Assembly: GCF_014648695.1 (NCBI RefSeq)
Contig: NZ_BMRP01000056.1
Span: 1 to 39,834 of the forward strand
Reading direction: 5' to 3'
DNA from: Streptomyces albospinus
GTDB lineage: Bacteria > Actinomycetota > Actinomycetes > Streptomycetales > Streptomycetaceae
DNA: 39,834 nucleotides
Shown here piece by piece: positions 1 to 8,960 of the stretch. Position 1 is the first letter of the stretch; every line of letters starts with the position of its first letter. The notes under the pieces are model-generated. The model was not told the origin of the DNA. It was given only the letters and a program-made list of their open reading frames with translations, and did no database searches. A program made the position numbers and the translations under genes.

Positions 1-2
1 GC

Positions 3-83
3 TACGAGCGCAAAGCCGACCACTTCCTCGCCTTCACCAGCATCGCCTGCACCCTCATCCGCTACCGCAGACTCACCAAATGA
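3..83 (+). pseudogene. IS5-family transposase, C-terminal tail (cut by window edge)
   Basis: The first 26 codons end at a TGA and read YERKADHFLAFTSIACTLI followed by RYRRLTK. This is the usual last segment of IS5-type DDE transposases in Streptomyces, where an ERRADxHxAF stretch precedes a hydrophobic patch and a short basic tail. The rest of the element lies to the left of the window, so it is unclear whether the transposase is whole. Nothing downstream looks like a clean inverted terminal repeat, so the right end of the element could not be placed. Confidence 0.75.
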
Positions 84-1606
84 GATGACTTCTAAGGTGG
101 ATGGTGTCTTCGGGGAGCTTCGATCGCAGCGCATCGAGCCAGCGGTCAGCGGCTCCAGCGGCTCATACGCCGTCCTGACCTTCGCAAACACGCCCGCCAC
201 TACCAGCCCCTGGCCATCCTCGCCTGCCTCCGCCGCTGGCTGCCCTGACATTGACGCACCCTCCAGCAACACAACGTGGAGGACTCGTCGCGGTTCCGCT
301 GGGACAGCAGAGCCGGGGGCTGGTGGATGGACGCACAGATGTAGGCCATCGAGCCGGGGACGCTCAGCGTGGGGTGCGGGTAAAAAGCTGGCCAAGGGCC
401 GGGCCGACGCCGATCCGGGAGGAGCGCTGAGCGTGAGGCTTGGCGCTGTCGGGCGTATCGTTGTGTTAGGACATCAGTGCAGTTCCTCTGAGGGAACGGA
501 AACCCGGCTGAGCGGCTGGAGACCTGATGAGTGCTGATTTCGCCGCACGTGTGGCTGGAGAGTCTGAAAGACAGACGGCCGGGCGAGGTCGCTACGTCAG
601 CGCCGCGGACCAGGGGTGCGACCTCATGCCGAGGCGGGGTCGCTGGAAGATGCCTGTCTGACTCGCCGTCCGCGTCGGTTCACACCGCGTGGGCCGGTGG
701 CGAAGAACGTCGTCCGGCGTCCCGGCTCACTCCCAGCGAATCGGAGATGGTGTCGTGCGCACATGTGCACTGTCGGTCATGGCTCTGCGTGACCTGCTCG
801 GAGCCACGGGGCTGGATTCAGGGCAATTGGCAGGCGTTCGATGGTGGGCTGACGGCGCTGGTGTCACCGGCGTGGGTCAGCCCCTGTCTGGTGACGATGG
901 AGCTGCTGCCGTCCGGTCGGCTGTTTCGGGACTCCACGGTGCCAGTGCTTCCCGGCGGGGTGGCGCTGCTTGCGACGGGGTGGATTCCGCAGCGCGGGGT
1001 GCGGTGGCGGCATGCTCGGGTGTCGGGGGCGTTGAACTTCTGCGCTGTCTGCCGCCTGTTGTCCGTGGCCGTCTGCCACCGGGCCTCCGGGCGTGGCGGC
1101 CCTGGTCGTCGTGGGTCAGTCGGTGATGGTGTTGCCACCGGCAGCTCCTGTTGAGGGAGCGGAGCGGTGTCTTCGGTGCCCGGCACTGCGCTCACCGGAC
1201 GGTGGCGCCGGCCGGCTCTCACCGGACGGCAGCTGACGACCGGTGGCGTGGTGCCGGCTTCGGTCACCCTTCGCTGAAGGACTGCCGAGCCTCATCACCG
1301 GCGCCAACGTGGCCGGGCTCGCGCAGATCGCGCCATGGGGACGCTGTTCGCCTGTTCGCCTAGGTGAACGGGTTCCGGAGCATCGGCCGAGTTCCCGCGT
1401 TGGCTTGTCCGTCCTGGGGTTCACCGGCCGCTCGCAGCAACCGTCCGTCCGCCGCGGGTGCCAACGCCCCTGCATCTGATCGGCGTCGCGCCTGTCGTCG
1501 TGGCCGCCGTACCGGCCCAGCCCAAGCGGCAGACATCGCTGCGGGCAGTGGCCGGAACGATCGCCACAGCCCCGTCCCAACAGTTCTCGGCCAGCAGGGG
1601 AAGACT
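84..1606. other. Long stretch without a convincing gene, upstream of the NRPS
   Basis: Open frames exist here on both strands but none has a good ribosome site, a recognisable domain or normal actinobacterial codon use. Around 150-355 two short stretches in different frames (RKHARHYQPLAILACLRRWL near 188 and a WDSRAGGWWMD run near 300) look like fragments of a decayed protein that I cannot name. The 12-mer CTCACCGGACGG occurs at 1191-1202 and 1218-1229. GGTGAAC at 1363-1369 and GTTCACC at 1419-1425 form a widely spaced inverted repeat in the presumed promoter region of the NRPS. The open frame of the NRPS extends back to 1364, but that part is of low complexity and is probably untranslated leader. 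Confidence 0.5.
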
Positions 1607-4600
1607 GTGAAGACCGCACCGCGTCGCGCACCGATCGACCACACCAGGATGGGGTCCCTGCCCGAACTGCTGAAGCAGCAGGTCGAAGCACGGCCCGATG
1701 CCGTCGCGGTGGTCTGCGGCGACCAGTGCCTGACGTACCGCGAGCTTGCGGAGTCGGCGCGCCGCATGGCGGCGTTTCTCCGTGAACTCGGTGCGGGCCT
1801 GGAGGAGAGCATCGGGGTGTTCGCCGAACCGTCCCTGGAGCTGATGACGGGGGTGTGGGGCATCCTCTTTGCCGGAGCTGCATATCTGCCGCTGTCGCCG
1901 GGGTACCCGGAGGACCGGCTCCGCTACATGATCGACGACAGCCGGACGCGCGTCATCGTCACACAGGGCCATCTGGCGGCCCAGCTGGCCGAGCTGGCCC
2001 CACCTGGCACCCGGGTGGTCACCCCGGCCGACGTGCGAAACTGCTGCACCACGCTCGCCCCAGTGGCGGTGCGGCCGGACTCGCTGGCGTACGTCATCTA
2101 CACCTCCGGCAGCACCGGCAGACCGAAGGGCGTGATGATAGAGCACCACAGCATCGCTTCCCAGATGCGGTGGATGCACGACTTCGGGTACCTGGGCCAG
2201 GACGTCACCGTGCTTCAGAAGACGCCGATGAGTTTCGATGCGGCCCAGTGGGAAATCCTCGCCCCGGCCGTCGGCGGCCGGGTCGTCATGGGCACACACG
2301 GCATCTATCGGGACCCGCAAGCCCTGGTCGCCGCTGTTGTCAACTACCAGGTAACCACGTTGCAGTGCGTGCCCAGGCTGCTGCAAGCGCTCCTGGATTC
2401 CGAGGAGTTCGGCCTGTGCACCTCGCTACGGCGGGTGTTCTCCGGCGGTGAGGTGCTGTCGTGGCGGCTCGCCCGGGCTGTGGCCGACGAGCTTCCGTGG
2501 GTCTCGCTCGTCAACCTGTACGGGCCGACGGAGGCCACCATCAACGCCACCGCCTGGCCGGTGGACCCGGACGCGGCCGGTGACGGCACGGGCAGCGTGC
2601 CGATCGGGGCGCCGGTCGGCGACACACAGTGCTTCATCCTCGACGCCAACCTGGCGCCGGTGGGCATCGAGGAGACAGGCGAGCTGTACATCGGCGGCAC
2701 CCAACTGGCTCGCGGGTACCTGAACCAACCCGAGCTGACTCAAGAACGCTTCATCATTTCACCGTTCGCCTCCGCTGATCGCGTGTACCGTACCGGCGAC
2801 CTGGCGTACTGGAACCCGGACGGCACGATCCAGTTCGTCGGCCGGGTCGACAACCAGGTCAAACTGCGCGGCTGTCGCGTCGAGCTCGATGAGGTCGCCC
2901 TGGCCATCGAGGAGCACATGTGGGTCAGGCGCGCGGCGGTGGTCGTCACCGACAACCCGAGCACCGGCTCGGCGAATCTGGTGGCCTGCGTCGAGCTGAA
3001 CCCCAAGGAAGCGGCACTGATGGACCAGGGCAACCATGGTGCCCACCACCAGTCCAAGGCCAGCAGGCTTCAGGTCAGGGCGCAGTTGTCCAACCCGGGT
3101 CTGCGGCGCCACGAGCAGCTGGCCGGTCGGCCCGTGGTGGAGCTGCCCGGCAGACAGGAGACGTCCCGGCAGCACAGGGAGGTCTTCGCCCGCAAGACGT
3201 ACCGCTTCTACGACGGCGACCCGGTCACCCGGAACACCGTGCTGGCCCTGCTCGCCGAACGCCCGGTCGCCGGCCCGTCCCGCGGGCTGGACGAGCTGAC
3301 GTTCGCGGAACTGGGCGAGTTGCTGCGTTGGTTCGGTGCGTACCACAGCGGCCAGCGGCTGCTGCCGAAGTACGCCTACGCCTCCCCGGGAGCCCTGTAC
3401 GCCACGCAGCTGTACGTGGAAACCGGCGGCGGAACAGCAGGACTTGAGCCAGGCGTGTACTACTACCACCCCGTCGACCACGCCCTGGTACGGATCGGCC
3501 CCCCTTCCCACCCATCGCAACGCCAACTGTCGGTCCACTTCCTGGGCTGCAAGCGGGCCATCGAGCCGGTGTACAGGAACAACATCCAGGAAGTGCTGGA
3601 GATCGAAGCCGGGCACATGGCCGGAGTCTTCGAGGAAGTGCTGCCACAGTACGGGCTGACCATCCGGCCGTTGGTCCACGACGGGGCCGTCAAGGACTTC
3701 CTGGACGTTTCCGACGAGGACTACTACCTGGGCACGTTCGCCATCCGCCCCGCCGGCGGGGAACCGTGGCGGGACTCCACCGAGATCTATGTGCAGTCCC
3801 ATCCGGGACGCGTTCAGGATCTGCCGGCAGGCCAGTACCGCTACATCTGCGGCGAGTTGGAGCGCATCTCGGATGAACTCGTGCTGCCGAAGCATGTCAT
3901 CGCCATCAACCAGCAGGTCTACCAGCGAGCGAGCTTCGGCATCACCGCCGTCAGCCACGCCGACCAGCCTTGGCTGGAGTACATGGCCCTGGGCAGGAAA
4001 CTCCACCATCTGCAACGCAACAGCCTGAATCTCGGCTTGATGTCCTCGGGATACAGCTCGAAGACGGGCCATCCCCTGCCCGCCGCCCGGCGCATCGACG
4101 ACATACTGGCCTCCTGCGGCATCCCCACCGGCCCCTCGTACTTCTTCCTCGGCGGCAAGGTCAGCGACGAGCAGATCCGAAGCGAGGGCATGCGCGAGGA
4201 CGTGGTCCACATGAAGGGACCGGCCGAGATCATCAAGGACGAACTGGTCCGTGTGTTGCCCGACTTCATGGTCCCCGACCGGGTTCTGGTGCTCGACAGG
4301 TTGCCACTGACGGCGAACGGGAAAGTCGACGTCCATGCCCTCACCGCCTCCGACCGGGTGCGGCCCGCGGACCGCACCACCCCGTATGTCGCCCCCGCGA
4401 CACGGCATGAGAAGTGGCTCGCCGAGGCGTGGGGCAAGGCCCTGAAGTACGACAGCGTCTCGGTCGAGGACGACTTCTTCGCCTGCGGCGGCGACTCTCT
4501 GACCGCCGTCGAGCTCATCTTGACGACCAACCGGGAGTTCCATACCCGGCTACCGCTCCAGGTCGTCTTCGAGCACCCGAAACTGGCCGACCTCGCGGCC

Positions 4601-5425
4601 CGCATCGCCGACTGCACCGCCCGCCCGTCTTCCCGGCTGGTTCCCCTGCACGACGCGGGCGTCGGGCGGCCCGTCTTCTGCTGGCCCGGACTGGGCGGCT
4701 ACCCGATGAACCTGCGTCTGCTCGCACGACAGGCAGCCATGGGCCGGCCCTTTCACGGGATCCAGGCACACGGCATCAACCCCGGTGAAGAGCCCTACCC
4801 GACCATCCAGGCGATGGCCGCCGCCGACCTCGCCGAGATTCGGCGCGTGCAGACCGAAGGCCCGTACACCCTGTGGGGCTACTCCTTCGGCGCCCGGGTC
4901 GCCTTCGAGGCGGCATGGCAGCTTGAGCAGACCGGCCAACCGGTGGACAACCTGCTGCTGCTCTGCCCCGGCAATCCGAAGGTCCACCATGCCAACGCCG
5001 ACCGCTACGGGCGTCAGGCGTCCTACGCCAACCCTGCGTATCTGACGATCCTGTTCTCCGTCTTCACGGGGTCCATCACCGGGCCGGACCTCGACCGGTG
5101 CTCAGCGGCAGCCCGCGACGAAGACAGCTTCGTCACGTTCATCCACCACCTGCTCCCCGCACTGGACGAGCAGCTGATCCGCCGGATCACCCGGATCGTC
5201 GCGCGAACGTACGAGTTCCAGTACAACGCCCGCGAAATGGCCGAACGCCGGCTCCACGTACCGGTCACCATCTTCAAGGCCGCTGGTGACGACTACTCGT
5301 TCATCGAAACATGGTCCGGCTACTCCGCCGCGCCCCCGACCGTGATCAACCTAGGCGCCGATCACTACAGCGCGCTGAAGGACACAGGCGTCACCGAACT
5401 CGCCTCGGCCCTCCACACCGTCTGA
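1607..5425 (+). CDS. indC: Indigoidine synthetase (single-module NRPS, A-Ox-PCP-TE)
   Basis: A 1272-residue single-module synthetase matching BpsA/IndC in length (about 1280) and domain order. These enzymes activate L-glutamine, cyclise and oxidise it, and release a product that dimerises to blue indigoidine. The adenylation domain has YTSGSTGRPKG near residue 165, NLYGPTEATIN near 302 and YRTGDL before GRVDNQVKLRG near 412. It is then interrupted by an FMN-type (SagB/McbC-like) oxidase domain, about 470-860, which starts at the family-typical MDQGNHG. The A10 motif LPLTANGKVDV follows near 900. The carrier domain has its phosphopantetheine serine in GGDSL near 962. A thioesterase closes the protein with GYSFG near 1091. 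The GTG start is chosen because AGGGGA precedes it and because it gives the short N-terminus typical of the family before SLPELL. No indA/indB-type genes or phosphopantetheinyl transferase lie in the window. Confidence 0.95.
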   Translation: MKTAPRRAPIDHTRMGSLPELLKQQVEARPDAVAVVCGDQCLTYRELAESARRMAAFLRELGAGLEESIGVFAEPSLELMTGVWGILFAGAAYLPLSPGYPEDRLRYMIDDSRTRVIVTQGHLAAQLAELAPPGTRVVTPADVRNCCTTLAPVAVRPDSLAYVIYTSGSTGRPKGVMIEHHSIASQMRWMHDFGYLGQDVTVLQKTPMSFDAAQWEILAPAVGGRVVMGTHGIYRDPQALVAAVVNYQVTTLQCVPRLLQALLDSEEFGLCTSLRRVFSGGEVLSWRLARAVADELPWVSLVNLYGPTEATINATAWPVDPDAAGDGTGSVPIGAPVGDTQCFILDANLAPVGIEETGELYIGGTQLARGYLNQPELTQERFIISPFASADRVYRTGDLAYWNPDGTIQFVGRVDNQVKLRGCRVELDEVALAIEEHMWVRRAAVVVTDNPSTGSANLVACVELNPKEAALMDQGNHGAHHQSKASRLQVRAQLSNPGLRRHEQLAGRPVVELPGRQETSRQHREVFARKTYRFYDGDPVTRNTVLALLAERPVAGPSRGLDELTFAELGELLRWFGAYHSGQRLLPKYAYASPGALYATQLYVETGGGTAGLEPGVYYYHPVDHALVRIGPPSHPSQRQLSVHFLGCKRAIEPVYRNNIQEVLEIEAGHMAGVFEEVLPQYGLTIRPLVHDGAVKDFLDVSDEDYYLGTFAIRPAGGEPWRDSTEIYVQSHPGRVQDLPAGQYRYICGELERISDELVLPKHVIAINQQVYQRASFGITAVSHADQPWLEYMALGRKLHHLQRNSLNLGLMSSGYSSKTGHPLPAARRIDDILASCGIPTGPSYFFLGGKVSDEQIRSEGMREDVVHMKGPAEIIKDELVRVLPDFMVPDRVLVLDRLPLTANGKVDVHALTASDRVRPADRTTPYVAPATRHEKWLAEAWGKALKYDSVSVEDDFFACGGDSLTAVELILTTNREFHTRLPLQVVFEHPKLADLAARIADCTARPSSRLVPLHDAGVGRPVFCWPGLGGYPMNLRLLARQAAMGRPFHGIQAHGINPGEEPYPTIQAMAAADLAEIRRVQTEGPYTLWGYSFGARVAFEAAWQLEQTGQPVDNLLLLCPGNPKVHHANADRYGRQASYANPAYLTILFSVFTGSITGPDLDRCSAAARDEDSFVTFIHHLLPALDEQLIRRITRIVARTYEFQYNAREMAERRLHVPVTIFKAAGDDYSFIETWSGYSAAPPTVINLGADHYSALKDTGVTELASALHTV

Positions 5426-6098
5426 ACGCGTGAACCCCGTCGCCTCCCCCGGCAACCCACCTGACGACGTCCGCGGAGCTTTCGATCGGGTGTGCCAGGC
5501 CCATGGCCTGCACTCTCATCTGCCTGCGCCGCCTTGCCAGATGAGGGACCGTCGATCGACGACAGCGCCGACGGAACTCATGCCGTCCCGAAGGACACCG
5601 GCGCACCGGACCCGACTCCTCAGCCGCCCCGGCAGCGCAGGTGACCGACGATGCGACGCCGAAGGCCCCGACCAGGTCCCTCGCCGACACCCGAGCAGCC
5701 GACCCCGCTCGGCTGCTCGGCGGTGCTGGAACGCCGTCCGTCGTCGGCGCAGGACCGGGCATCGACGTCCGCCGGCACCGTCGCGATGACGGACGTCCAA
5801 GTCCGGGGCGACTGCGGGGGTGCCGAGGCGTACTCCCGGCGCTGCTCCAGCACCTGCGGGAGCGGTGTCAAGTTCCTGGTCGGGGTCGTCACGGGTTCTC
5901 CTCATACAAAAACGGGCGTGTACGGACCCGTTCACCGGGGCCTGTGACGCGCCCGCTTCGGAGAGGTCGCAACGTTGGCCAAGGTCGGATCGATCCGGCG
6001 CGTCTGCGAATTCCTTCGTCATATTTGGTATTAACCTTCCATAAATGCACGAAGTCGGTACATCACAGAACAGATCCGCTCACACTTCCGGAGAAAAA
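5426..6098. other. Intergenic region; one doubtful small minus-strand frame
   Basis: No clear gene is seen. The best candidate is a minus-strand frame of 90 codons (GTG at 5892, stop at 5620) that starts MTTPTRNLTPLPQVLEQRRE and has an excellent ribosome site (GAGGAG, 5-6 bases before the GTG). The remainder is rich in Arg/Ser/Gly and matches nothing I recognise, so it may be the start of a truncated gene. The last 60 bases before 6099 are AT-rich (TATTAACC, CATAAAT) and probably hold the promoter of the secreted protein that follows. Confidence 0.4.
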
Positions 6099-6464
6099 AT
6101 GCACAAGCTTCACAAGGCTGCCGTCCTAGCCGCCACCCTCGGCAGCATCGCCGCCCTCGGCGCCGGCCCCGCCTACGCGGGCGGCCAAGGCGGGTTCGAC
6201 GTCAGGCAGGGCTCTCAGTGCCGGACGCACGACCTGAATGTCGACGTGCTCGGCGAGGTCGGGATTCTGAACGGCGTGCTGGGCAACGCGCTCGGCGGCG
6301 AGGGCTCGCCGGGTGCGCAGGCCAGCTCGATGGGCTCCCAGATCGGCTGCGACAACAGGGTCGACCAAATGGGCGGCGACGAGGGTCACGGCCATGGCGG
6401 TGGCGGTGGCGAAGGCGGCGACCATGGCGGTGGCGAGGGCGGCAGCCATGGCGGCGGTAAATAA
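6099..6464 (+). CDS. Small secreted protein with His/Gly-rich tail
   Basis: A 121-residue exported protein. MHKLHKAAVLAATLG begins a classic Sec signal peptide ending near AYA at about residue 27. The mature part has two cysteines (in SQCRTHD and IGCDN) that could form a disulfide, and a conserved-looking LNVDVLGEVGILNGVLGN block. The last 30 residues are almost only Gly, His, Glu and Asp, which suggests metal binding or a flexible wall-facing tail. I recognise the core as a family of small secreted Streptomyces proteins of unknown role. The start at 6099 follows GGAGAAAAA, while an upstream in-frame ATG at 6045 has no signal-like sequence. A strong hairpin follows, so the gene is probably monocistronic. 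Confidence 0.8.
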   Translation: MHKLHKAAVLAATLGSIAALGAGPAYAGGQGGFDVRQGSQCRTHDLNVDVLGEVGILNGVLGNALGGEGSPGAQASSMGSQIGCDNRVDQMGGDEGHGHGGGGGEGGDHGGGEGGSHGGGK

Positions 6465-6483
6465 GGGAGCAAAGTAAGGAGAT

Positions 6484-6523
6484 GGGCCCCGGCGTCCGAT
6501 CACATCACCTGGCGCCGGGGCCC
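6484..6523 (+). terminator. Strong hairpin terminator after the small secreted protein
   Basis: GGGCCCCGGCG at 6484-6494 and CGCCGGGGCCC at 6513-6523 form a perfect 11-bp stem with an 18-base loop, starting 19 bases after the stop codon. There is no T-tract, as is common in actinobacteria. It could also serve the small minus-strand frame that ends at 6526. Confidence 0.75.
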
Positions 6524-6525
6524 TC

Positions 6526-6816
6526 TCAGTATCTGCGCTCGCCGGCCTCGCGGAGCTTTCCCCACACACATGCGATCGTGGCCGTATCGACCGCGCGCCC
6601 GTCCTGGACTCTCTCCCGGGTGGCCTTCGCCACCGCCACTCCGAACGGGTAACCCGCTTTCGCGGACACCCGGTTGACCTGTCGTACGCATTCGGACAGG
6701 CGGATGGACCATTCGGCCTTGCACGCGATGGCGAACGGTGGGCGCGGAGGTCTCCCCGCCCCGCGCACCGGTCCGAGGAGGACGGCCGCTGCGTCGACGG
6801 GCGGCCGTTCGGCCAC
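6526..6816 (-). CDS. Small hypothetical protein, possibly truncated
   Basis: A 96-codon frame starting with GTG. Third positions are mostly G or C and the residue mix (IACKAEWSIRLSECVRQVNR, then VAKATRERVQDGRAVDTATI) looks like a real soluble alpha-helical protein. There is no good ribosome site, and the first 25 residues are Pro/Arg-rich, so the true gene may have lost its front end when the neighbouring IS5 element inserted or decayed. I do not recognise a domain. It could be a gene remnant. Confidence 0.4.
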   Translation of the reverse strand: MAERPPVDAAAVLLGPVRGAGRPPRPPFAIACKAEWSIRLSECVRQVNRVSAKAGYPFGVAVAKATRERVQDGRAVDTATIACVWGKLREAGERRY

Positions 6817-6834
6817 GCATCGTCAGACGCCGAG

Positions 6835-7240
6835 GCCGGATCCATGTGGGACACCGCGGCCGGCAATCACGGATTCGATGCCCGGGGCCCACACGAGCCG
6901 GCGGTGCTTGTCGTGGTCGTGGCCCCGGTCCGCAATCGGCATCTCGGGCTGTCCACGCGGACGTCCGACGCCCCCGGCAACGGGGACACCTTGTTCAACA
7001 GGGGCATGAGCTGGGTGACTTCGTTGCGGTTGCCGCCGGTCAGCGACACCGCAAGGGGAATGCCCTGCGCATCGGTCAGGACGTGGTGCTTGCCGCCCGG
7101 CCGCGTGCGATCGATCGGGCCGGGACCGCTTTGGGCTCCTACGGGCAGCCCCGACGTGGGCGGAGTCGATCACCGCTGACGACCGGTCGAACTTCCTGGC
7201 ACACCGCAGCTTCTTGATGTGGCGATTCCGGACCGGCAGC
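6835..7240 (-). pseudogene. Degraded IS5-family transposase
   Basis: Read on the minus strand, three frames together give most of an IS5-type DDE transposase. They are FDRSSAVIDSAHVGA at the front, then GGKHHVLTDAQGIPLAVSLT with GGNRNEVTQLMPLL, and then IADRGHDHDKHRRLVW with the VIAGRGVPHGSGLG stretch. At least two frame changes separate these parts, and the N-terminal third and the C-terminal RWVVERTFAW block are missing. The motifs hold the first Asp (in VIDSAHV) and second Asp (ADRGHD) of the DDE triad, but the gene cannot make a working enzyme. The C-terminal block missing here resembles the remnant near 35126. Confidence 0.85.
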
Positions 7241-7318
7241 CCACGGCAGGTCGTGCTCATCGATTGCGGCTCAGAGCGACGGATTCGATAGCCCACAAGA
7301 CTAGACACCATATGTAGA

Positions 7319-7350
7319 CACGACACGTATACGCAATGCGTATAGTCGTG
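7319..7350. promoter_or_regulatory. Large palindrome at the GT87 promoter
   Basis: TATACGCA at 7328-7335 and TGCGTATA at 7337-7344 form a perfect 8-bp inverted repeat around one base. Outside it CACGAC (7319-7324) pairs with GTCGTG (7345-7350), slightly off-centre by three bases. The direct repeat TAGACAC occurs at 7302-7308 and 7315-7321. The element overlaps the TATAGT-like -10 at 7341-7346 and ends four bases before the ATG at 7354, so a bound dimer would block transcription. The cognate regulator is not identified. Confidence 0.6.
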
Positions 7351-7353
7351 CTC

Positions 7354-8613
7354 ATGCACACACCCCCTCCCCCGTGGCCGACCCCTGCCCAAAAGCCGCC
7401 GACCGGTGCCCGCCGACGATGGGACCGGCCGGCCCTGGCGGCGTGCGCCGTGGCGGCGCTCGTGGTGGGGCTGATGTCTCCCGCCAACACCTCGCAGCAG
7501 GCGTGGGGGCTGTCCGCCTCGGTGGGGTATGGCTGCGCCGCCCTGGTGGCGCTGAGATCGTCCCGTGTCTGGGCACGCACGCCCGCGCTGATCGCGGTCA
7601 CCGGTGCCCTCGTCGCGCCGTTGCTGTACCTGACGGTGATCGGCAAGGCGCAGATGGAGGTCGGCGTGGTGGAGCGGGCTGCGGACCTGCTGTTCTCCTC
7701 CGGTACCCCCTACAACTCCGAGCCGCGGGCGATAGCGGACTTCAACCCCTACCTGCCCGGCATGACCCTCTTCGGGATACCGCACCTGCTGTTCGGCGAC
7801 TCCCTCTTCGCCGGCGCCCGGCTGTGGTTCGTCGTCGGTTTCGTCGCGGCCATGGTCGGCGCCATGCGAGTGCTGGCCGACCGCCGGAGAACGGGCCTCT
7901 GCTGGCTGACCGCCTGCCCTGTGGTGGCGCTGCCGCTCGCCATTGGGGGCGTGGATCCGCCGGTGATCGGGCTGATGTGCCTGGCCCTGGCTTTCGCGGA
8001 CCGGGGCAATGCTGGGCGCGCGGGCCTGGTCCTGGGCCTGGCGGCAACACTGAAGTGGACCGCCTGGCCCGCGGTGCCGGTGGTCGTCGCCCTGCTCGCC
8101 GTACGCCGGGGGAAGCGGGCCGCGCTCAGCTGCGGGGCGACGGCTGCGGGGATCGCAGCGTTCTCCGTACTGCCCGCGGTCCTGGTGTATGTCGCGGCGT
8201 TCTATGAGAACGCGGTGCTCTACCCGCTGGGGCTGGGACCCACAGCATCCTCCGCGCAGAGCCCTCTCCTCGGACACCTGATCATCTCGCTGGTGCCGCA
8301 CGGCCAGTCGGTCACCCTCGCCCTGATCGCTTTGAGCGCCATGGCCGTGGGGGCGTCCCTGCTGGTCCGCCCGCCTCGGAGTTCCGTTGCCGCCGCCGAC
8401 CGGCTGGCGCTCGGCCTGGCACTCGCAATAGCGCTGTCCCCGGCCACCCGCGTCGGCTACGCCATCTACCCTGTGGTCCTCCTCGCCTGGCCCCGCTTCG
8501 TCATCGGCACCCCGGAGGAGGAACCTGTGACTGACCGACAGATCTTGGACTGCACCGAGCCCTCCCCGTGCCGGGGGGCCGAAGTCCGTTCACCGGCGAG
8601 GCCTGGAACTTGA
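7354..8613 (+). CDS. GT87-like polytopic membrane glycosyltransferase
   Basis: An integral membrane protein of about 419 residues with roughly ten hydrophobic segments and short Arg-rich loops, fitting the GT87/DUF2029 family of polyprenyl-phosphate-sugar-dependent mannosyltransferases in actinobacteria. The family's conserved first loop is visible as SSGTPYNSEPRAIADFNPYLP near residues 114-134, which includes the catalytic-region acidic residues. A typical LGLAATLKWTAWPAVPVV segment follows near 228-245. The ATG at 7354 is preferred over that at 7336, because the latter lies in the middle of the palindrome. There is no ribosome site before 7354, and a -10-like TATAGT 8 bases upstream suggests a leaderless transcript. 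The last 25 residues (after ATPEEE-like GTPEEEP) are poorly membrane-like and may be unstructured. Confidence 0.75.
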   Translation: MHTPPPPWPTPAQKPPTGARRRWDRPALAACAVAALVVGLMSPANTSQQAWGLSASVGYGCAALVALRSSRVWARTPALIAVTGALVAPLLYLTVIGKAQMEVGVVERAADLLFSSGTPYNSEPRAIADFNPYLPGMTLFGIPHLLFGDSLFAGARLWFVVGFVAAMVGAMRVLADRRRTGLCWLTACPVVALPLAIGGVDPPVIGLMCLALAFADRGNAGRAGLVLGLAATLKWTAWPAVPVVVALLAVRRGKRAALSCGATAAGIAAFSVLPAVLVYVAAFYENAVLYPLGLGPTASSAQSPLLGHLIISLVPHGQSVTLALIALSAMAVGASLLVRPPRSSVAAADRLALGLALAIALSPATRVGYAIYPVVLLAWPRFVIGTPEEEPVTDRQILDCTEPSPCRGAEVRSPARPGT

Positions 8614-8960
8614 CTGTCTCGGGATGCCGGCTCGGCAGCTTCCTTCAGGCGTTGACACACCCGGCATGGAGCGATGCCCTCATTTCATTGAATGCGGCTC
8701 TCAACCGACCACCGCAGGGCGGTTGTTGGCAGAGGAGGGCGTCCCGTCATCCGTGGGTGCGAAGCTCAGCAAGCCGGCTGCCGCACTGTCCGTGGAGCAG
8801 GAGCGTCCCTCACAGTCACTGGATCGAGCCGGCAACCGGCTCGGACCATGAAGACCATCACGTGGCCGGGAGCACTGTTTCGGATCCGGGATGCACGACG
8901 AAGGCGCGCTTGCCGCATGCCGGGAGCGTTGGAGCGTGCCGCCCGAAGTCGCGTAGCGGT
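8614..8960. other. Intergenic region with one compact hairpin
   Basis: No gene is seen. CGAGCCGG at 8825-8832 and CCGGCTCG at 8836-8843 form a perfect 8-bp stem with a 3-base loop, which could end transcription from either side. It lies about 210 bases after the membrane protein and 120 bases after the minus-strand SDR pseudogene. Confidence 0.5.

Noticed and set aside
440..650. Possible group II intron or structured RNA
   Set aside because: The stretch has intron-like words (GAGACCTGATGAGTGCTG) but I could not build the catalytic domain V hairpin or find a reverse-transcriptase gene.
531..1154. 207-codon plus-strand frame upstream of the NRPS
   Set aside because: It has no ribosome site, a Cys/Arg/Trp-rich odd composition and no family resemblance; three other frames overlap it equally well.
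2759..4543. 594-codon open frame on the minus strand opposite the NRPS
   Set aside because: High-GC genes often leave a long open frame on the opposite strand. This one has no ribosome site or domain, and the plus strand is unmistakably an NRPS.
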